The notes under the pieces were generated by a model. It had not been told where the DNA came from. It made no database searches and was given only the letters and a program-made list of their open reading frames with translations. Below are positions 1 to 12,200 of a stretch of 64,000 bases of DNA, one piece after another. The position numbers were made by a program, and so were the translations under genes. How positions within the stretch are numbered: the first letter of the stretch is position 1; each line of letters begins with the position of its first letter. Source of the DNA: Antennarius striatus (taxonomy: Eukaryota > Chordata > Actinopteri > Lophiiformes > Antennariidae); the NCBI RefSeq assembly GCF_040054535.1, contig NC_090780.1, forward strand, positions 10,258,501 through 10,322,500, given 5' to 3'.

Positions 1-228
1 CGAAGCTAAATAATAATTTAAAAAATGAGTAAATTATACAAGGACAATGACAAAATCATTAGAATGAATGGGGAAAAGACTTATCCCCATTCATTCCAAC
101 GTGGAATGAAAAGTTAGTTTCCTTTTTTACGTTTTTGCCCAGTGTTGTTTGTGTTGTCAAAAGAAGTAAACATGCAAACAGAATGGATCTAATCAGAAAA
201 GAAAAGTTTGCCAATTTTTATATAGACT

Positions 229-697
229 GGGGGTGTCAAACTCATTTTCACTGAAGCTCACATCAAAGGGCCAGATGTAACTTATAAATTTAACTAAATG
301 TAACTCAAGGTAATGTACAATAAATATAACTACTCCTTAATGTTAAATAACTGAATTAATTACTTATCCAAATTACAAAAATTACAGTTGCACAGAACAA
401 ATATGTTTGCTTGTACTTTTAATTTGTCAGGTTATGAAACCCACAAAACTCCATCAATCAAAAGTCAAACTATCCAAGCAAATAAAGAAAAATAACATCA
501 AACACAAGTTAGGACATTAACTTTGTTCAAAATGAGCCTAATTACTGCACTGGGAAATGTAGTTTTTAGTCAAAGCACACTTTTGTTCTATTTATTTTTA
601 GACACTGACCGTTAATGCTCACATGTGGCCCGTAACATCACATAAAATGATGTGACGGGCCACATTTGGCCCCCGGGCCTTGAGTTTGACACATGTG
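229..697. mobile_element. hAT-type MITE (non-autonomous DNA transposon)
   Basis: The left end carries GGGTGTCAAACTCA and the right end the inverted TGAGTTTGACAC, the usual ends of Charlie-like hAT elements in fish. The flanks show an imperfect 8-bp duplication (ATAGACTG at left, ATAGGGACTG at right). Near the right end lies a 16-bp inverted repeat with one mismatch (625-640 and 648-663) around a 7-nt loop. No transposase coding is visible. The rest of 1-1020 is AT-rich sequence in which I see no gene. Confidence 0.6.
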
Positions 698-1025
698 ATA
701 GGGACTGATATTTATTGTTTTTAAAGAAATGCAGAACAGGAATAGATTTACGAACCCAAATATCCAGTTATGTGGTCCAGTGGAACCCTGTATAAGAAGA
801 AAAGGAAAGAACTGCAGAGTGAACCCCGAAGCACCCCACAGAGCAAAGATAGAGGTGGTTACCATAGAAACCAAACAATGTGAGATGAACCAATGTGGCT
901 GTTTTAAGGATATATTAAAGTTTGATATAGATGTATTTAATAATTAAACACATCGATTTCATGATTGAGGATGGATGATCAATAATGTCAAAATGACGCC
1001 GTTAATAACGCTTCTCAGAGCAGTC

Positions 1026-1082
1026 TCAGAGACAGACAGACAGATAGACAGATAGACAGATAGATAGATAGATAGATAGATC
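1026..1082. repeat. GACA/GATA tetranucleotide microsatellite
   Basis: Tandem GACA units grade into GATA units over about 57 bp. A shorter run of the same type lies near 2960-2980. Confidence 0.9.
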
Positions 1083-1249
1083 TGCACAGTTTTGTTTGTA
1101 TGCTGGAGGTTTCCACAGTTCTGCTAGATTAAAGCCAGACCCGTCCCTATTGGTGGGGGACTTCACTCCCACTCAGCTGCGCTCCCCGCTTCATGATCTG
1201 CTGCTTCCTCCTCCAAACGCGTCTGTCTGACGATCAGAAGATGTTTGAG

Positions 1250-1442
1250 CGTCTTTTGAGAAAAGCTCCGTCACACTTCTGACCCTGTGGAAGCCTGGGA
1301 CGTCTGCAGCTGGAACTGAAGCGGTGATGGCGGATTATTTGCAGAGATGTCGTCGATGTTAAACTCCTCCGTTATTCGGACAGAGTGTGAAGAAGCGTTC
1401 AGACAAAGCCGCTGCCACGGGGTGGTTTTCTCTCCTGTTCTG
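1250..1442 (+). other. Candidate non-coding first exon, probably of rassf1 isoform A
   Basis: A GC-richer stretch with an inverted CCAAT box near 1150 ends in a strong splice donor, CTG|GTGAGT, after 1442. An ATG at 1347 opens 32 codons up to the donor. Splicing to the best acceptor before the C1-domain exon (after 6203) would place TGA as the very next codon, so this would be a short upstream ORF in a 5' UTR. The start is not defined. It could instead belong to another transcript from the same promoter. Confidence 0.4.
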
Positions 1443-1986
1443 GTGAGTTAGAGCAGTCGTTTCAAAGACAATAGTTTCACCAAGTTGTCTTCTTTCGCAA
1501 AAAGATTCATCATCCGACTACTAAGAGCTTTCTCTGCAAATGATAACTTCTCATAAATGTTTTGTGATCTTCTTGAAGACGCTTTGGGTGTTGAAGCTAC
1601 TTTTTTTTAATCAGGAACCGGTGTCCAACATGCAGTTGTAGTTTGGCGTCATCATCTACACACTTAATGTCTACATGCTGAAGATTTCTCCTGGTCTTGA
1701 ACTTCCTCTTCATTTCCTGAGCTCCACTGACATATAGAGGCTGTTTGTGTAAAGTTTTTACAGAAAATCTTTACACTGTAAAACATTTTGAGAGTGATGA
1801 CCACATGACTTGGTTTGCAGACTGTCAACCAGACTATTATGTAATTATGTTACGCAACGTTGTGTTATCATAAACCGTCATGTTCTATATAAAACATCAT
1901 CGGAGCACTGTAAACTGCACCAAATCCGATAATGTGTCTTAACTGGTTTCATATACGTTTGCCAATCAAACATTATTTATGGATAT

Positions 1987-2590
1987 ACACTCAGCGGCTA
2001 CCTTGCTCATAAACAGTTTGACCCCCTATTGACTTCACAACTGCTTCTCATTGTGCCATACGCTCATCAAGGTGTTGAAAACATTCCTCCGAGATGTTTG
2101 ACGCGATAGCGTCACACAGTTATTGTAGATTTGTTGGCTACAAATCTTTGATGTGAATCGAAGATGCTCCATCATTTCCCAAAGGTGCTCTGTCTATTGG
2201 ATTGGGCGACTGTAGGCCACTGGAACACATTGAACTCATTGTTACGTTCAAGAACCCAGTTTGGGATGACATGTGCTTTGTGATGAGGTATGTTATCCTG
2301 CTTGAAGTATCCATCAGAAGACAGGTTCACTGTGGTCAGAAAGGGATGGACATGGTCAGCAACAATTCTCCGGTAGGCCATGGCATTTAAACTATGCTCA
2401 GTTGGTACTAATGGGCTGAAAGTGTTTAGAATAGATCCCCCACAACATTCAAACACCAACACCAGCCTAAACCCTTGACACCATGTTCTGACTACATGAA
2501 TGCCACAGATGAAATTAAAACTCGCCAGACCAGGCACTGTTTTTCCAGACTTCTATTGTCCAGTTTTGGTGATCATGTGTGAAACATTTT
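1987..2590 (-). mobile_element. Tc1/mariner-like transposase remnant
   Basis: On the minus strand, 2172-2400 encodes a decayed transposase core. It includes LVPTEHSLNAMAYR, IVADHVHPF and SSDGYFKQDN, which match a widespread fish Tc1/mariner family around its second catalytic aspartate. Only the 3' half is present, and the reading frame is interrupted toward its end (near 2200). Confidence 0.7.
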
Positions 2591-2599
2591 GGTCTCTAT

Positions 2600-2945
2600 C
2601 CTCATCCTGCTTGATTCGAGCACAACCATGACACCATTATGTCTGGATAACATAAACTGCCGATGCCCCCCCATAACACCTCACACCATTGCAAAATCTT
2701 CCATAAACTTCAGCTGGTACAGAACTCTACAGGTCGTGCCATTAAAAAGAACCCCATCCATTGCATCACACCAATCCTGCAGCAGTTCCAGTGACTCACA
2801 ATTACACATCTCACACACCATAGAATATCACTACTCACTATAGAATATCACTACTCACCTACAAAGCCATCTGTAACCAACTCAACAACTACTACACCCG
2901 CCATGTTCTGGTATCCACAATACTGACTCACTTCCACACGTGCCT
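2600..2945 (+). mobile_element. LINE 3' fragment, possibly L2-like
   Basis: The plus-strand frames contain short blocks (ITPILQQF, then LLTYKAICNQLNN) that resemble the C-terminal end of L2-type reverse transcriptase ORFs, with frame changes between them. A 20-bp segment is tandemly duplicated near 2819-2858. The family call is tentative. Confidence 0.3.
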
Positions 2946-2984
2946 GTTAAAAAAAAAAGATAGACAGACAGATAGATACACACA

Positions 2985-3150
2985 CACGGGGCCATGAGCA
3001 CCATGAGCAACTTGTAAGGGTACAGTGTCCAGCGCAAAAGCATCTCAGCAGGGCTCAGGAAGTGCTGAGAACGTTTTGGTGCACATGGGTCTTGAACCAA
3101 CCACCCTCCGGTCTCCAGCCTAAGACCTGTGGATTGAGCTACTGCCATCC
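2985..3150 (-). mobile_element. tRNA-derived SINE fragment
   Basis: Read on the minus strand from 3150, the sequence starts GGGATGGCAGTAGCTCAAT and carries GGTTCAAGACCC about 50 nt later. These look like A-box and B-box pol III promoter elements of a tRNA-like SINE head. The tail grades into a short CA/GATA repeat. Confidence 0.45.
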
Positions 3151-3299
3151 CACTTGTAAATTCCCTGTTAACAATTTCACGGTCCTTAGATTTAATGTCC
3201 TTTTTTATATCCTTTAATTAATGTCTTGCTTTTTTTGCTGTCAGTTGACCTTAGGTATCTCGAAACTTACCATTAATAAAATGTATTATAATCTTCTTT

Positions 3300-5985
3300 T
3301 CCTTTCGGCTTTTCCCTTCAGGGATTGCCACAGCGAATCAATTGCCTCCATCTAACCCTGTCTTCTGCATTCTCTTCTCTCACACCAACTACCTTCATGT
3401 CCTCTTTCACTACATCCATAAACCTCCTCTTTGGTCTTCCTGTAGGCCTCCTGCCTGGCAGTTCAAATTTCAGCATCCTCCTACCAATATATTCACTATA
3501 TCTCCTCTGGACATGTCCAAACCACCTCAGGTTGCCGGAACTTTTTGAAAATACAACTTTTTTCACCCCGCATCAAAAAAGATCTCCGTCCACACGCAGC
3601 TGCATCAGTGTGTTGATAAACACGTGTATAAGCAGAACAGCTCCAACAACGACAGGAGAGAGGACTGGGAAGTGTGGAAATTCATGCTGTTCCTCCTGTA
3701 GGAGGACCTCCATCACAGAGTTCTCCCACTAGCAGACAGCGCGTCCTGGTTTGACCCAGAACTGGCAACGGCGTCTTTGGCGAGGAACATGAATGAATGA
3801 ATGAATAAATAAATACATATATAAACTTTATGACACATAAGAAACAGACACAGGTCACATGCATAATGTCACAGTGGTTTTCCTCGCAGGGACACGCCCC
3901 TCAAATAGAAAAACTTTACAGCATCTACACGACAATGCAGACCTAGCGTTTTCAAAAAATTCCACCTTGGCCAGCGTTTTCAAAAAGTTGCATTTTTGTT
4001 CCAGATATCTGCGTTGTCGTGTGGACGGATGGCATAAACGCAACAAAAAGGTTGTGTTTTCAAAAAGTTCCGGCATCGTGTGGACGGGGCCTCAGTCTGG
4101 CCTCTATGACTTTATCTCGAAAACCTCGAACATGTGCTGTCCCTCTGATGTACTCATTCCTGATCCTATCCATCCTGGTCACTCCCACAAGAGAAGCTTT
4201 ATTCCTCTGTAGTTGCCGAAACTCTGCACATCTCCCTATTGTTAAAAATGGGCACCAGCACACACTCATCCTTCTCATTATCTAAGATCCTGTTGAACAA
4301 CCCAGTCAGAAACTCTACTGCCCCCTCTCCTAGACACTTCAGTACCTCCACAGGTATATCATCAGGATTGACTGCCTTTCCACTCTTCATTCTCTTCAAT
4401 GCCCTCCTCCTTTCATCCTGTCTAATCTTTGTTACTTCCTGGTCCACAACAGCCACCTCTTCTAGTCTTTGTTTTCTCTCATTTTCTTCGTTCATCAACT
4501 TTTCAAATGACTCTTTCCATCTTCCCATCACACTACTGGCACCTGTCAATACACTTCCATCCTTATCCTTAATTACCCTGCTGCACATCCTTCCCATCTC
4601 TGTCTCTCTGTCTTGTCAGCCTTCAAAGATCCGTCTCTCCCTCCTTACTGTCCAACCTAGCATACAAGTCATCATAAGCCCCTTGTTTGGCCTTTGCTAA
4701 CTCTACTTTCACCTTACGCTGCATCTCCCTGTACTCCTGTCTACTCTCCTCAGTCCTCTCAGTGTCCCACATCATCTTAGCTAACCTTTCTCTGTATACA
4801 CTCCTGTATGTCCTCATTCCACCACCAAGTCTCCTTATCTACTTTCCTTCCAGATGACACACCAAGTACTCTCTTACCTGTGTCCCTGACCTGTGGTCAG
4901 GAGATGGAAGCATCTCCTGACCACATAGAGCCTGTCTTAAATTCCTCCTAAAAGTCATGCAACACTCTTCTTTTAGCTTCCACCATTTTGTCCTCTGCTC
5001 TGACTTTGCCCTCTTCATCTTCCTCACCACCAGAGTCATCTTACACACCACCATACTATGTTGTTTGGCTACACTCCTGCCTACCGCTACTTTGCAGTCA
5101 CTGATCTCCTTCAGATTACATCATCTACACAAGATGTAGTCTACCTGTGTGCTCCTACTTCCACTCTTATAGGTCACCCTATGTCCCTGCCTCTTCTGGA
5201 AGAAAGTATTCACTATAGCCATTTCCATCCATTTTGCAAAGTCAACTACCATCTGTCCTTCTGCATTCCTCTCCTGGATACCAAATCTGCCCATCACCTC
5301 CTCATCACCTCTGTTTCCTGCACCAACATGTCCAATGAAGTCTGCACCCATGACAACTCTCTCACTTTCTAGGTATGCTCTGCATCACTTCATCAAAGTC
5401 CAACCAGAGTTTTTCTTTTCCTCCAGCTCACATCCTACCTGTGGAGCATAACCACTAACAACATTGAACATCACACCTTCTATTTCTAGCTTCAGGCTCA
5501 TCACCCTATCTGACACTCTTTTTACCTCCAAGACATTCCTAACAAACTCCTCCTTCAAGATAACTCCTACTCCATTTCTCTTCCTATCTACACCATGATA
5601 GAACAACTTGAACCCTGCTCCTAAACTTCTAGTCTTGCTACCTTTCCACCTGGTCTCCTGGACACACAGTATGTCTACCTTCCTCCTCTGCGTCATGTCA
5701 ACCAACTCTCTACCTTTCCAACATTCAACGTCCCTACTCTCAGTCCTATACTCTTGGCATTCCTCTTCTCTCACTTCCTATGAACGCACTTTCCTTCTCT
5801 CCTTCTTTGACCAACAGTGGTCCAATTTCCACCGGCATCCTGTAGGTGAACAGCACCGATGGCGGTCGTTTTTAACCTGGGCCCTCACCGATCCGGTATG
5901 GTTTGATTCGTATGTTTGATTTGGCAAAAGTTTTACATCGGATGCCCTTCCTGACACAACCCTCTGTATTTATCCAGGCTTGGGA
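3300..5985 (-). mobile_element. APE-type LINE, RTE/Rex-like, internally deleted
   Basis: The minus-strand ORFs give, from 5' to 3': an apurinic endonuclease (5121-5774, with ILCVQETRWKG, SGYAPQVG and TYKSGSRSTQVDYILC), a linker to the reverse transcriptase (4199-4817, with MKSGKAVNPDDIPVEVLKC), and the family's C-terminal block (3318-3545, with LRWFGHVQRR and RPTGRPKRRFMDVVKEDM). The palm region with the YADD motif is missing: sequence near 4245 jumps from the VLVPIF block to the RMDRIRNEYIRG block. Several frame interruptions show it is dead. A 559-bp DNA element interrupts it. A 3' fragment of the same family sits at 44338-44578. Confidence 0.75.
3531..4089. mobile_element. Non-autonomous DNA transposon inserted in the LINE
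   Basis: The insert splits the LINE and is flanked on both sides by CCTCAG (3525-3530 and 4090-4095). Removing it rejoins the LINE sequence smoothly. Inner terminal repeats are visible: GCCGGAACTTTTTGAAAATA at left, inverted as TTTTCAAAAAGTTCCGGC at right. The right end continues into GTGTGGACGGGG, while the left end looks shortened. CCGTCCACACG and its inverse recur inside (3587-3597 and 4017-4027). No coding capacity is seen. Confidence 0.6.
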
Positions 5986-6237
5986 CCGGCACAATAAGAC
6001 ACTGGCTTGTGCCCTCTTGCGGCTACGTTAAAATGTAAAATGTACAGTAAAATGTATAATAATAATAACTACGAGCCCGTAATCTTATCAGAATAAAGTA
6101 TAATATATAGTATAAAATCAATTTTCTTTTTGATCTGTTTTTTAAATGATCCAGACATTTTCTGGGAGGTAACAGCGTTCTACTTTGTTTTTTTGTTGGT
6201 CAGTGATAATGGGGCGAACCAGGCACTGAGAGGAACA

Positions 6238-9200
6238 ATGTCTTGGGGGGAGTTTATCGAGCTGCGTGACCTGAGGTCGGCCAAAGACCAGATAGAGTTG
6301 ACGGGGACATCTTCACCCTGCTCGCCACCACGCCTGGAAAGAGCAAACGCCCTTAGGATTAGCCCTGGGAAGGTGTCCGACCTACTGAGCCGGGTGGGAA
6401 TCATCCGAGTCTTGAGCAGCACCCATGACCCCCAGCCCACTGAGGAGACAGGAGAGGGACACAACTTCCAGCCCTGTAGCCACGCTCAGCCGACATGGTG
6501 TGACCTCTGTGGAGACTTCATCTGGGGACTGTACAAGCAGAGCCTGCGTTGTGTCAGTGAGTTGACTTGCAAAAGGCTGTTTCTGTGTCTGAGGGAGAGG
6601 TAGTGTTTGTCTCCCTATCTTCACATTCAGAAATGACAGCAAGACCACGAGAAAGAGGAAATGTAGATGAACAAAGAATCAACCGCAGACTCAAAAGAAA
6701 CTGCGCTCCATCTGTTAACTCATGGCACTCAGGATGCCATAAATGTTCTGCTAGTTGTCTTTTAGCAGTTTTTTTGATGGAATGACATCAAATATGTATG
6801 CATTTGTTTCAGATGTTAATGTAGGTTGGATGTATTATAGAATCAGGGATGACAGAGGCTAGTTTTCTCCTCTTTTTCCAGTTTACCTCCTTGCATCTAG
6901 AACTCTGTAATAATCACTAAATGGTTTTGAAATATTGAGAAGTTTTACAGTTTAAAACATTTTGTGCAGAAAACAGTAGTCATTACGATAGTAATTACAC
7001 AGATCAGAACTATGAACAGGAATAAAGAAAAAAACTGAAGATCAAATCTGCATAGAAATAGATTACACAGACTACACATTTTAGGTTGTATCTTACCACC
7101 TATGTAAAATCTCACTCTACAATAATGCATGCATTGGTAGGTTTTTTGTGTGTCTTCATACATTTGCATGTATTTGTCTGAACTCTGATTTTCTGCACCT
7201 GCAGATTGTAGGTTCACCTGCCACTACCGGTGTCGTCCACTGATCCGGTTAGACTGCAGCTGGGACGGGGGGTCTGCCGGCGACCACACGTGTGTCATTG
7301 AACACGCCATAGAAACAGACACCAATGTGGTAAGGGCCTTTTGTATTCAAGTCAAGAGCAATGCTTTTCAGTTGTTCGTAGTCACAGTCAAAGTTGTTTT
7401 TTTATGGCTAATTATTACCGTGTGATGCAACAAGGCAGGGAGTGATGTATGGGAGCTCATAAAGATCTCATGTGACATTGTTTGTTTCAGGTTGTGAATT
7501 CATGGTACAGTAATTCCTTGTTACTCACGGTTAATGCGTTCCAGGACCACCCGGGAAAAATGAAATTTCGCGATATAGCAATAAACTATTTGTTTTATTA
7601 TTTACGGTTATTTAAACGTTCATGAACCTTCCCTATACTGATATTAAACCACTTTATATATGTATTGTTTTCCGAAACTCTTATAGACTTGTTTAAAACA
7701 CTTTAAATTGTTTTTTTAATACATAGAAGTGCGCTGCGTTCCGTGAGTCTCGGAACGCAGCGCACATCCGGATGCTGTCAGCCAAAAGCATGCGCTTACG
7801 GTATCATGTGACTGCATACCAAAAATCCGCAATGTAGTGAAGCCGTGTACTTGAAGCTCGAGCAAGCGAGGGATTACTGTAATTCTCCTAAACTGGTGAC
7901 ACAAATAATTTCTTTCATGGCTGAAAATATAGGAACCACTTCCCACATGGCTAAGTATGCAGCCTTTGCTAAAATCTGCAGATTTGTAATTAAAGGCAAC
8001 CTGACACTGTCAGCATTAATAACATTTTCCTAAAGCAGTCATGCATCATACCTTGTAAAGAAATAAAGGGGCTTGAAGGGGAAGTTTGTTCTTGAGAAAA
8101 TGTTCCACGTAACAATCTACAACATCTGCTTTGCTTTACCTCAAACCTACAAAAAAAAAATCTCTGTACTAAATAGTGTTACGTTGGTATACATGCCTCA
8201 TATATGTAAGAAAACAGATCCGGAAACCATGAAAAGTAATCACTGTATTATTCTTTTACTAAGTGTTTTACTTTTTAGCCCCATCTTTTCTCGTTTATGG
8301 GAATGAAATATCCACTGTACACCAATGAATTGAGGGCGATCTTATATCTTAAAATTATTGAAACTCTTGCATCTATACATCTAAAATGTTAGAGAACGAG
8401 CCTTTGTGATGCTTTTCTCTATGAAATTAGTGTTATTGATAGAAATGAGAATCAAGCCGAAAGGCCAGTTGTTCAAAGCAGCAGGGTTTGTTGTCTGCCT
8501 TATATTCCCTCTGCCAAGCACTCTTTTCTTATCAAAAGATGAATGAAATGTAAAAAGTTGAGCAATCTGTTGAGCAGAGTGTGACCTTGATGTTTTAGAG
8601 CATTGGTGCCCCGACTTAGGCCTGTCACACATCAGACTAGACGAGCAGGAAGAGCAATCTGTCAATCAGACTAAACACCCATAATTAATGTAGTTGATTG
8701 CAAGCATTGTTCCAACTATGTTATATCAGAACATCTTTGATGAACATAACCAGAACATGAAAAACACGATCATTATGTTCTGTAGTAGCTGGAAAGTTCC
8801 TGGGTGTAACAGCCTCCACACACTCTCCTGTCTGCCAAACACGTATTCTCAACCTCAGTTTGAGAGATAACATGGGAGATATTTAGCAACTTCTTCACCA
8901 GTTTGACATGTAAACCTTGAGACATTCTTCATGTTATTACGTGGGCCTTTTTCAAGGGTAGGGTGTGGTTGGGAAGCAGGAGATGAAGAAATGCAAAAAA
9001 GGAGACCTCATCTGGTCTCTAATCCACAGCCACTTTCACCACTGCTTTAGTAAAGGTAAACTATAAAGCATTTTGTGTTACAACATCCATACATCTATCC
9101 AACACTTTCATTTGCATCATTATGGAGGGCCTCATCAAAACAGAAAGTTCCTTCATTGGCAATCCATCCAAGAAGCTCCCGTCAAACAAACTAGATTTAA

Positions 9201-12200
9201 AAAATGTAACTCTAGTTATTGGTGACATTCTCGGACTTACGTGACGTGCTTCATAACTTCTGTCTTGTGATTTGATTTGAGGAATAATGAATCTCACATG
9301 TTCTCTGAGGGGGAGCTGGGTTGTTTCCATAGTCACGTGACTCGGTACTTCGCGCGGGGAAGAGGCAGCAGCACCCGCGTGAGAGGCGGTAGAGTGGGGT
9401 GGGGGGTGGGTCTTTGGCATCCACCCGCTTCGTCCAATCAGGACGAGCCGCGGTGGTTTTGTGTATTTTCCAAACCCAACGGACTGGTGTGGGCAGTCGG
9501 GAGGGGGAAGGGGAGGGGGAAGGGAAGGGGGCGGGGCCAGGGCCGGGGCCGGGGCCACATCCTGTTTCACAGGCTCGGTTGACATATTGGAAACGTGGCC
9601 GTTTGATGCACCTCGTAGGAAGGTATTTGTTGTTTTTAATTGATAAAACTCTTTATCAACGCGCATTTAGTCAACTTCCAGATTATTCTAACCGTCTCAA
9701 CTCGTGTAAATTACGGTTAAGTTCCGCTATAGTGCTACTTTAGCCCGCCAACTAACTTCAACACCTTCAGTCGTAGTTTGAATTAAGGCTCGTCGTCATG
9801 TCTAACGGAACCAATGGCTCGGATAAAACCCCCTCCTTCGAGAAGACCTGGGGCAGCTCGACCAGCAGCGGCTACTGCAGCGAGGAGGACTCGGACTCCG
9901 AGCTGGAGCAGTACTTCACCGCCCGGACATCTTTCTTCTCCAAAACTCCAAAAGCTAAAGTTAATGCTAACGTGAAACAGGTGAGACTTGAACCCCCGGC
10001 TTTAGTAAATGTCTATAAAAAGAAGGAAGTCAAACGATCTACGCTCCGACTGTTTTCTCTTCCTATAAACGTTACGTTTTCTTCCGTTTAAACTGAGTGA
10101 TTAGTTTGGGGGTCATTACAGGTTTGGTTTTGCTGGATGGAACTCTAGTGTGGTTTCAGTGAACGGACATGAATGTCTGACAGGCCCGCAGCTGACCTCA
10201 TCCTGACGAACCAAATGTCTTGTTTGGTGACGCAATCCAGCCTCTCCAGCTTCCGCCCGTCCGCCCACCATTCATCGAGTCCCTTCAGATCCCTCACCGC
10301 GTTTCTCAATCCCGCATTCGTCACGGATGTTTTTGTTCGTTTCAGATGCGTTTTGTCTCCCACACCCATTTCTGTATTGTGAAATAAATGCCCTTCACTG
10401 CACAAGTCACGGTCACACCTGTTGAATGTGTTCACTTTGCTGCTGTTTCTGTATCTGAACGCAGCCCTCATATTGATTGACTTACTGTCAAAGGCAGCAT
10501 ATTAGCTGTTATCTTTTGATCTGCAGAAGTATTGCCACTGTTGATCTGTTAGCTCCAGATCCCCTCTGATGCCTGTAACTTCGCTTGTTTCACTTTTCAT
10601 TGCACAGTTTTGGCGTCAAGAAAGTAGATGTCAGCAGGATGGATTTGTATGTAAAAATCCTTGCTCAGACTTTCAACGAAATCAAGTGTCATTGCAGATG
10701 TGAGTAAATATAGAGATTCTTGGATTGTACCCAGGAAACCCCCTCTTAGAGGATGTGCTGCCCATAGATGGTCCTGCCTCAGAGCTCTGTTTAAACTTCC
10801 TTCAATGCAGGAAGTATGGTTGACCAGAGGACACCGGAAAAGCCATAATTGAGCTAATGTCAAGCAGATCCTAGAGGCCGTTTGTGCATGACTTAAACAT
10901 GACTGTGAACGTTGTGGTTGATGAGGCAGCTGACTTCACAGGATGTGTGTGTGAAACAAGGGGGGGTATTGTATCTCCTACATGCAGCAGAGCCAGGGAG
11001 AGAGGAGCTATTTTTATATGAATACCAAATTGAGGAATGCAGAACCGTTGGCCAGTCTTTGTAAACAGCTGCAAGTTCCGTATACTGTACTCCACTTCTC
11101 TTCATCATGTCTCCTCCTCTTTACCCTCCCCTTACCAAGGGATTTAGAGCAGTGCGACAGGATTGGGCTGAGCTGACATCATCTTCTGCCTTGGCTACGT
11201 TGTCAGGAAGTTGGGAGTCTGGTGCAACTGGTGCTTGCTGTTAGAAATAAAAGAACTTAAGAAGAAATTAACAAAACCTTTACTAAGTTATGTCTGTTAT
11301 CCTCTTCTAGATGACATTAATCCTTGTCTTTGGAAGAGAAACTTCCAACACCAGCAACAGTTTCAGACCGTGACATGTTAAAAAGTATGAATGCAATATA
11401 TGAATGAATATATTTATATGCCAATTCCTGAATAATTTAATACACACAGGGTTTCCATACAGCAGTAGCACATTTGAAAGATATTAGAAAAGCAATTGGA
11501 ATCTATTAATGAGGGCCAGCTCAATGCCAAGTTTTTATGATTACTACTGGAAAAGGTAATTTCTTTGCTATTATTACAGAACAAGACATTTTAGACTTTA
11601 TTCCTTTTACTTGTCTTATCTACAGTAGTCTAGTGTTTCTAGATACATCTGCGAAGCAGTGATGTAATTGTCAGTGTGTGTCCATCCGTCCACCAAATAT
11701 CTTCACAACCTTTGCATATAGACATGAAACAAAAAACACATCACTCGAGCAACAAAGGAGATGAAAAAGAGATTATGACCTTGAGAAAAGTAGGTCAAGG
11801 CCAAATTTAAACTTTTGTACACTCAGGAACCAGATAAGATAGAAAGATGAGGGAGAAGGCCAGTATAAGACCATAGATCAAAGCACTAGCTTTAATCTAT
11901 GGTCTGAGATATTTTCTATTCTGAGATTTTTTGCACATATCTCGGGAACCGGATAAGATAGAAAGACGAAACAAAAGGCATTATATTCAGGGAGGCAAGG
12001 GAATGAAAATTAAATCAAAACCTTGACCATGGAAAATTAGGTCAAGGTCACATTTTCACTTTTATACCTTTATAAGTACACATCTCTGAAATCTCATGAC
12101 AAATAGAATGCACCAGTTACATGTTGGATCATGGGTCTTTTATGAAGTGACCCTGACCTATGAAAGTAGTTCAGGGTACAATTTTGAATTCAGGGGTGTC

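Noticed and set aside
6541-6570. Alternative donors for the first C1 exon (after 6550 or 6553)
   Set aside because: Splicing there breaks the C-X2-C zinc pair or the frame. The donor after 6556 fits GTGAGT and gives CVNC, matching the human exon phase.
9061-9666. A 201-codon minus-strand ORF across the rassf1 isoform C promoter
   Set aside because: Its Pro/Ala/Leu-rich composition reflects GC-rich promoter DNA. No domain, no splice context, and it overlaps the regulatory region of a well-supported gene.
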